Assembly: GCA_900550695.1 (NCBI GenBank)
Contig: URTF01000003.1
Span: forward strand, 1 to 54,979
DNA: 54,979 bases
Direction of reading: 5' to 3'
Source: an uncultured Ruminococcus sp.
GTDB taxonomy: Bacteria > Bacillota > Clostridia > Oscillospirales > Ruminococcaceae
Part shown: in pieces, positions 50,980 through 54,979 of the stretch
Layout: the number at the start of each line of letters is the position of its first letter
Numbering within the stretch: the first letter of the stretch is position 1
Program-made: the position numbers and the translations under genes
The notes under the pieces: model-generated
Seen by the model: the letters and a program-made list of their open reading frames with translations, nothing else
The model's database searches: none
What the model was told of the DNA's origin: nothing

Positions 50980-51192
50980 AACATGGCTCTCGCAGCAACT
51001 GAACTAGGTGTAGGAAGTTGTTACATTTGGGGAGCCACTACCGCTTTAAGCAGAAACCCAGAACTTCTTGCTGAGTTGAAACTTCCTGAAGGCTTCATCC
51101 CTTGTTGTGCTATTTCTCTCGGAAAAACAGAAGAAACTTATGAGCTTCGCGAAATACCAACAAACAAAATCTCTCGAAACACAATTGCATAA
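50980..51192 (+). pseudogene. Nitroreductase-family protein, C-terminal fragment only
   Basis: About 70 residues, beginning NMALAATELGVGSCYIWGA, with KLPEGFIPCCAISLGKTEE: the C-terminal FMN-binding part of nitroreductases. The N-terminal two thirds are absent, and the sequence immediately upstream belongs to the GH51 fragment. No start signal. It keeps its own terminator at 51203. Confidence 0.8.
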
Positions 51193-51202
51193 CACCAGAA
51201 TT

Positions 51203-51235
51203 AAAGCCACTTGTACTCGCAAGTGGCTTTATTAT
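51203..51235 (+). terminator. Terminator of the nitroreductase fragment
   Basis: AAAGCCACTTG / CAAGTGGCTTT, 11-bp perfect stem, 6-nt loop, followed by ATTAT. Confidence 0.75.
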
Positions 51236-51329
51236 ATGTCATGAAAATCCCAAGTTGTCTATTTCAAATATTTTCTCATGACTAAAAAGTTCTATCTTTG
51301 TCAAGTTATATCTAAAGAAAACAATTTTA

Positions 51330-52205
51330 TTATCTCTTAACAGCCAGCACATACTCTACTCCAATCGGTGCCTGCATCGAGCAAGTTGCATCACATTTAT
51401 TATATTCTGAAAAGTATTGTTTTGTTATTTCTTCATAATCCAAATGTTCACTAATGCTAAATCCACATTCCATTAACAGTGCTTCCATTTCTTCATCGGA
51501 AAAAAGAGACTTCATTTTTTCACCGGCTTCCTGGGCCAACATTTGGTTTATCTTTGTCTCCTTACTTTCCTTTTCCGATGGAAAATCAAAACAAATCACC
51601 GATTCTTGCGTAAATATGTCGTTGATTGACTTAAGTAGACATTTGAAGTCTTCTTTGCTGAGGTAATAGCTAATACCCAACAAACTTCCAAAGGATTTCT
51701 TATCTGATTTAAATCCGGCATCCATTAACTTTTCTTTCCAATTATCTGTTGCAAGATTACACGACACATAAGCAGCTTCTGACTTTATACCGGCTTTTTC
51801 TATTCTTTCTAATTTATCTGTCAATACTTCAGGAAGATCTATTTCAAATACAGAAAGTAAGTCCTCCTTATTTCTAACAGCAAATGTGTCGTATCCAGAT
51901 GCAAATAAAATATATTGTCTGCAGCCACGATGTATTGTCTCTTCCAGCTTTTTTTCACAGTAAGCACTTCTTCCAAGTACGGACGGTGAAAGCTGATTAT
52001 CCACAATCAATCTTAGCCCTTCTTCCTTTGTTCCTTGAAATTCAGGCAGAAAGAAGTTGATTCCATTTATCAGATTTTGAGAAATCTTGTCATACTCACT
52101 TCCTAAAAGCAGTTCTGCCGCATTGTCTTCAAATATGTGTACCCGTTTATTTTTATAATGGTAAGCTCTAACAAAGCAGCTTACCATAGCAGTAACATGA
52201 TCCAT
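51330..52205 (-). CDS. Class I SAM-dependent O-methyltransferase (LCMT/PPM type)
   Basis: 291 residues; GGAGGGG in the end of the upstream gene precedes the ATG at 52205. Family block: SAYCEKKLEETIHRGCRQYI followed by LFASGYDTFAVR (SAM-binding Gly/Asp), FEIDLPEVLTDKLERI, LLGISYYLSKEDFKCLLKSI. Matches leucine carboxyl methyltransferase-like enzymes (PF04072), many of which modify secondary metabolites. Codons are AT-rich compared with the first 50 kb. Co-transcribed with the HTH gene (3-bp gap). Confidence 0.85.
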   Translation of the reverse strand: MDHVTAMVSCFVRAYHYKNKRVHIFEDNAAELLLGSEYDKISQNLINGINFFLPEFQGTKEEGLRLIVDNQLSPSVLGRSAYCEKKLEETIHRGCRQYILFASGYDTFAVRNKEDLLSVFEIDLPEVLTDKLERIEKAGIKSEAAYVSCNLATDNWKEKLMDAGFKSDKKSFGSLLGISYYLSKEDFKCLLKSINDIFTQESVICFDFPSEKESKETKINQMLAQEAGEKMKSLFSDEEMEALLMECGFSISEHLDYEEITKQYFSEYNKCDATCSMQAPIGVEYVLAVKR

Positions 52206-52208
52206 GGC

Positions 52209-52889
52209 CTATTTATCCCCTCCAAATATAATCTTGGCAGCTTTTTCCAGTTCTCTACGCTCCTCGATATTGTCGTAGGAAACATCCTTATCATCAATCC
52301 CTTTCACCAAATCTATATAAAACAAGCCATCTCTGTTACAGTAAAAATATAGTCTCCTTACACCATTGATTTTAAATCTGCCTTCTGCATTTCCTTCCGG
52401 ATAAAGCTTTAACAGTTGCATTTTATCAGAAGATGCTGCCGCAATAAATGAGATATAATGCTGCTTGTTCATATCATGTTCGATGTATACGTAATATTCA
52501 TCTTCTACTCGCTCTATAAAAATCATATGATCTTCATCCGCTTTTTCTGCTTCTACTAGTGCAAGCGTTACCCCATGACAAGAAATGCTTGCCTCGCCCA
52601 TGCTGTGTATTACATTTCCGCAAATAGGACAAATATAGAATTTTGAGCGCATCATATTGGCTGATACATTATCATTCGTTACAGCAATACCCGATAAAAG
52701 TTCTGTAATGGATACGCCAAATACTTTGGCCAGTGGTTCCAACAACGAAATGTCTGGAAAGCCTTTCCCCGTTTCCCATTTTGAAATTGCCTTATCTGAT
52801 ACACATAGTTTTTCTGATAGTTCTGCCTGAGTTAAATGATTCTTTTCGCGCAGCTGCCTTATAACAGCACCTGTTACATATTGATTCAT
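52209..52889 (-). CDS. XRE regulator fused to a zinc ribbon and desulfoferrodoxin-like domain
   Basis: 226 residues; GGAGGTGAT upstream of the ATG. N-terminal HTH_3 about 8-65 (IRQLREKNHLTQAELSEKLC, SDKAISKWETGKGFPDISLL). About 83-110: YICPICGNVIHSMGEASISC, a four-Cys knuckle. About 130-190: HDMNKQHYISFIAAASSDKM then LLKLYPEGNAEGRF, like the iron site region (HxM..HYI) of desulfoferrodoxin/neelaredoxin. Inference: a redox- or metal-responsive regulator of the methyltransferase that follows. Confidence 0.85.
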   Translation of the reverse strand: MNQYVTGAVIRQLREKNHLTQAELSEKLCVSDKAISKWETGKGFPDISLLEPLAKVFGVSITELLSGIAVTNDNVSANMMRSKFYICPICGNVIHSMGEASISCHGVTLALVEAEKADEDHMIFIERVEDEYYVYIEHDMNKQHYISFIAAASSDKMQLLKLYPEGNAEGRFKINGVRRLYFYCNRDGLFYIDLVKGIDDKDVSYDNIEERRELEKAAKIIFGGDK

Positions 52890-53141
52890 TTCAAATCACC
52901 TCCAGGCTTCAGTTTATCCTTTTTAACTAATATGTGGTACCTACGAAAAGTAGAGTCAAAAGTAATATATCACAAAAAGGAATACGTGGAGAAACATATT
53001 CCTTTACTGCTGATAACCGGACTTGAAGCTTTATCACATTTTATAAACTGCGTAGAAATGCGCTTCCCGAAATCTCCGATGTGTAATACATACATTATTC
53101 AAGATTTCCTTGTAAATAGCTCACGTAAAATTGAGAATTTT
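52890..53141. other. Intergenic stretch without recognised gene
   Basis: AT-rich, no convincing open frame or hairpin terminator. A TTGACT at about 52951-52956 on the minus strand could be the -35 of the HTH gene, but the -10 is poor. Confidence 0.3.
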
Positions 53142-53795
53142 TCAGCTCCTTGAATAAATAATTGAATAACGACACCCTGCTAAACATTTAAGGCAGGTAA
53201 CACATCGATAAACATCTACAATATCATCTCTACTTATTCCTACCTCCCATTTTCTTCCATGTATTGCTTGCACTGGACAAATTTTGACGCATAAATTACA
53301 GTCTCCACATCTGTTGGATAAAATTGTTTCTGTTTTCTCAGCATACAAGGGCATATCCGTAAGTACGGAACACATAGAAAGTGCTGCACCATATTTTCTC
53401 GTAACTAACAGATTATTTTTTCCAATCCACCCCATACCCGACATTATTGCTATTTTCTTATGTGGTAGAATAGAGCTTTTGGTCTTCTCATCATATTCCC
53501 CTCTTATATCTATACCATTTTCTGATTGTGAAATCGCCTTATACCCCTCTTTTTGAATAACTGCAGCAAGTTTATCTGCTAGCTCATCAGTTGTATTTTC
53601 ATAGTTTACAAAAACCGTATAATCCGTTTCTGTGTCACGATTCAATTTGTTTATATACTCTTTGGGCAGAGCTTTAATCAGAAGAATTGCATAAGAATAT
53701 CCTCTATTTTCCTCTAAAGTCAGCGATGTAATGTCAACAATTTTCATAGTATCTATATGATTTTGCTCTGCAAAACTCTGAATAATCTCTTGCAT
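53142..53795 (-). CDS. QueG-like protein with two 4Fe-4S clusters
   Basis: 217 residues, TGGAGGAC before the ATG. C-terminal ferredoxin-type motifs CGDCNLCVKICP (two-cluster domain) and CVTCLKCLAGC; mid-region GMGWIGKNNLLVTRKYGAAL as in epoxyqueuosine reductase QueG and relatives. Shorter than true QueG (about 350-380 residues), lacking the HEAT-like tail and probably part of the cobalamin-binding region. Likely a redox protein of the wider family rather than the tRNA-modifying enzyme. Confidence 0.8.
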   Translation of the reverse strand: MQEIIQSFAEQNHIDTMKIVDITSLTLEENRGYSYAILLIKALPKEYINKLNRDTETDYTVFVNYENTTDELADKLAAVIQKEGYKAISQSENGIDIRGEYDEKTKSSILPHKKIAIMSGMGWIGKNNLLVTRKYGAALSMCSVLTDMPLYAEKTETILSNRCGDCNLCVKICPVQAIHGRKWEVGISRDDIVDVYRCVTCLKCLAGCRYSIIYSRS

Positions 53796-53849
53796 AAGTC
53801 CTCCATAAATTCAAATTTGTCGTCATCTTCCAAATTCATAAGTTGAAAA

Positions 53850-54818
53850 TTATATACAATGCTCAAGAATCTGTTCACGCATTTTTGAATAGTAAATGAT
53901 ATGATGTATTGTTTCTTCGACTTGTTCGATTCCGATATCTTTCTCGTCATCTCCACAATCAATACCTAAAACACGCTTAAGATTATATTCCAGCCATTCT
54001 AATCTGCCATTGTTACAATCATAAAGTGTTTCCCAGTCTGTTGGCAATTCAGCTCCGGAACTTGCATATCCATGCAAAAAAGCCCGAAATAGTTGGAAAT
54101 CAATTTGGCAATCCTCGTATCCGGACCAACATAAAGCCAATTCAAACAATTCCATTAACGGATTACTATAAGATAGGCATTCCAAGTCAATTATACGGTA
54201 ATCTTTTCCGTTCCAGAGAACATTTTTACAATCCATATCATTATGGCAGACGGATAAAACATTCGGAAGCTTTTTTCTTGCAGAATTCCCATTATTCTGG
54301 CTTTCTGCAATTAATTCATAATTGGTTTTCAGCATTTCATATAGCCGGATATTTGCTTTTTTCATTTCGGCAAGATAAAAGCTCCAATCTATAGACATTT
54401 CTTCATACTCTTCATCTGAGAATTTCTTGTCTACGTTATGAATTTTTGCAAGTACCTTTCCTATTTCCATACAATGGTATTCTGTTATTTCTTTTCCGCT
54501 TAATGGTTTGCCGTCATAATAATCAAAAATATAAAAATATTCACCGTCTATTTCCTGCATTTTTCTTCCGTCAAAAATTAATGCGGGAAGAATAGGAATA
54601 TCCCTTTGTGCTAATAGAAGTTCCAGCTGCTCCGCCTTAGCGTAATTATCCATAGCAGTTTTTCTTTGCATAACATATTTATTCAATAGTTTGAGAGCAT
54701 AAGTTCCTTGTTCTGTTTCTATCTTATACATCTTATGCATATAGCCGCCCTTTAGTGGTATGGGAGTTCCTTCGAATTTCCAATTATATTTTCTTTCAAT
54801 TTTAGCAAATATAGACAT
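53850..54818 (-). CDS. APH-fold phosphotransferase (aminoglycoside/choline kinase-like)
   Basis: 322 residues from the ATG at 54818 (GGAGA nine bases upstream; a far-upstream in-frame Met at 54926 lies in the promoter). APH/ChoK fold: TYALKLLNKYVMQRKTAMDN in the N-lobe (ATP Lys), the Brenner motif SVCHNDMDCKNVLW and metal motif RIIDLECLSYSNPLMEL. Substrate unknown; relatives phosphorylate antibiotics, choline, homoserine or spore-coat sugars. AT-rich like its neighbours. The first bases of the gene are repeated in inverse orientation at the window end. Confidence 0.85.
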   Translation of the reverse strand: MSIFAKIERKYNWKFEGTPIPLKGGYMHKMYKIETEQGTYALKLLNKYVMQRKTAMDNYAKAEQLELLLAQRDIPILPALIFDGRKMQEIDGEYFYIFDYYDGKPLSGKEITEYHCMEIGKVLAKIHNVDKKFSDEEYEEMSIDWSFYLAEMKKANIRLYEMLKTNYELIAESQNNGNSARKKLPNVLSVCHNDMDCKNVLWNGKDYRIIDLECLSYSNPLMELFELALCWSGYEDCQIDFQLFRAFLHGYASSGAELPTDWETLYDCNNGRLEWLEYNLKRVLGIDCGDDEKDIGIEQVEETIHHIIYYSKMREQILEHCI

Positions 54819-54979
54819 AATGGTTTCTCCATATTCCGATATATCGAGCAGTTTTGCTACCCGATTTATTCCATTATACCCCAAAATGTAAATATAGTCA
54901 AGGGGGAGAACAAATAGATTTATCATAACAAATACGCCCCTTTCGGAAAAAATCGAATGAAACCATTATGTCTATATTT
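54807..54979. repeat. 21-nt exact inverted repeat reaching the window edge
   Basis: 54959-54979 is the exact reverse complement of 54807-54827, which spans the start codon region of the APH-like gene (from GAAACCATTATG onward). The match runs to the last base of the window and may continue. Confidence 0.75.
54873..54901 (-). promoter_or_regulatory. Promoter of the APH-like gene
   Basis: Minus strand: TTGACT (54901-54896), 17 bp, TATAAT (54878-54873). Confidence 0.75.

Noticed and set aside
1..54979. CRISPR array
   Set aside because: No regularly spaced identical repeats were seen; the recurring sequences are dispersed inverted-repeat elements.

Overview
The window looks like a chromosomal segment of a plant-fibre-degrading Firmicute of the Ruminococcus / Oscillospiraceae type. 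This is an inference from gene content: two GH2 enzymes, a GH5 endoglucanase with a signal peptide, an L-arabinose operon, sugar ABC transporters without their own ATPase, class-I c-di-GMP signalling and Gram-positive ribosome binding sites. No rRNA or species marker is present.

Region 1 (1-5.9 kb) is the edge of an integrative conjugative or mobilizable element: a relaxase cut by the window edge, a HAD hydrolase cargo gene, a coupling-protein (VirD4/TraG-like) gene broken by one in-frame stop, a ClpP-type protease, unknown element proteins and a hairpin-rich gap that could hold an oriT. Region 2 (6-9.3 kb) carries a GH114-like lipoprotein, a transmembrane Ser/Thr kinase paired with an HTH protein, and a small ribbon-helix-helix repressor. 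Region 3 (9.4-14.5 kb) is a LacI-controlled sugar ABC transporter.

Region 4 (14.6-21.9 kb) is rich in second messengers: PilT-type ATPase, CobU-like P-loop protein, GAF-GGDEF diguanylate cyclase, divergent CHASE2 adenylate cyclase, a sugar isomerase-like TIM barrel, and a c-di-GMP-I riboswitch whose layout predicts an ON switch in front of a FecR-domain Thr-rich surface protein. Region 5 (21.9-31 kb) is an AraC-controlled arabinose operon (araA, esterase, araB, araD, GH2). Region 6 (31-41 kb) has tRNA-Leu, a short chemoreceptor, a VanY-type carboxypeptidase, a NitT/TauT-type ABC operon with a frameshifted binding protein and a Cys/Met-rich leader-peptide attenuator, a MerR/TipA regulator, a lipoprotein and a membrane protein. 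Region 7 (41-50 kb) is an AraC-controlled lacZ-GH5 pair, then a GT2 transferase and a protein O-mannosyltransferase-like enzyme.

Region 8 (50.2-55 kb) differs: a GH51 arabinofuranosidase fragment abuts head-to-head a nitroreductase fragment, followed by visibly AT-rich genes (methyltransferase, HTH-desulfoferrodoxin regulator, Fe-S protein, APH-like kinase). The window ends in an inverted copy of the start of the last gene.

Cutting across these regions is a family of about 80-114 bp inverted-repeat elements (termini ACTAAACACC / GGTGTTTAGT) that can act as transcription terminators. One of them interrupts the 3' end of the GH5 gene. A second, unrelated 172 bp foldback element lies between the GT2 and mannosyltransferase genes. 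The observations most worth following are the Cys/Met leader attenuator, the c-di-GMP ON riboswitch, the terminator-like mobile repeats and the ClpP/coupling-protein conjugation block.
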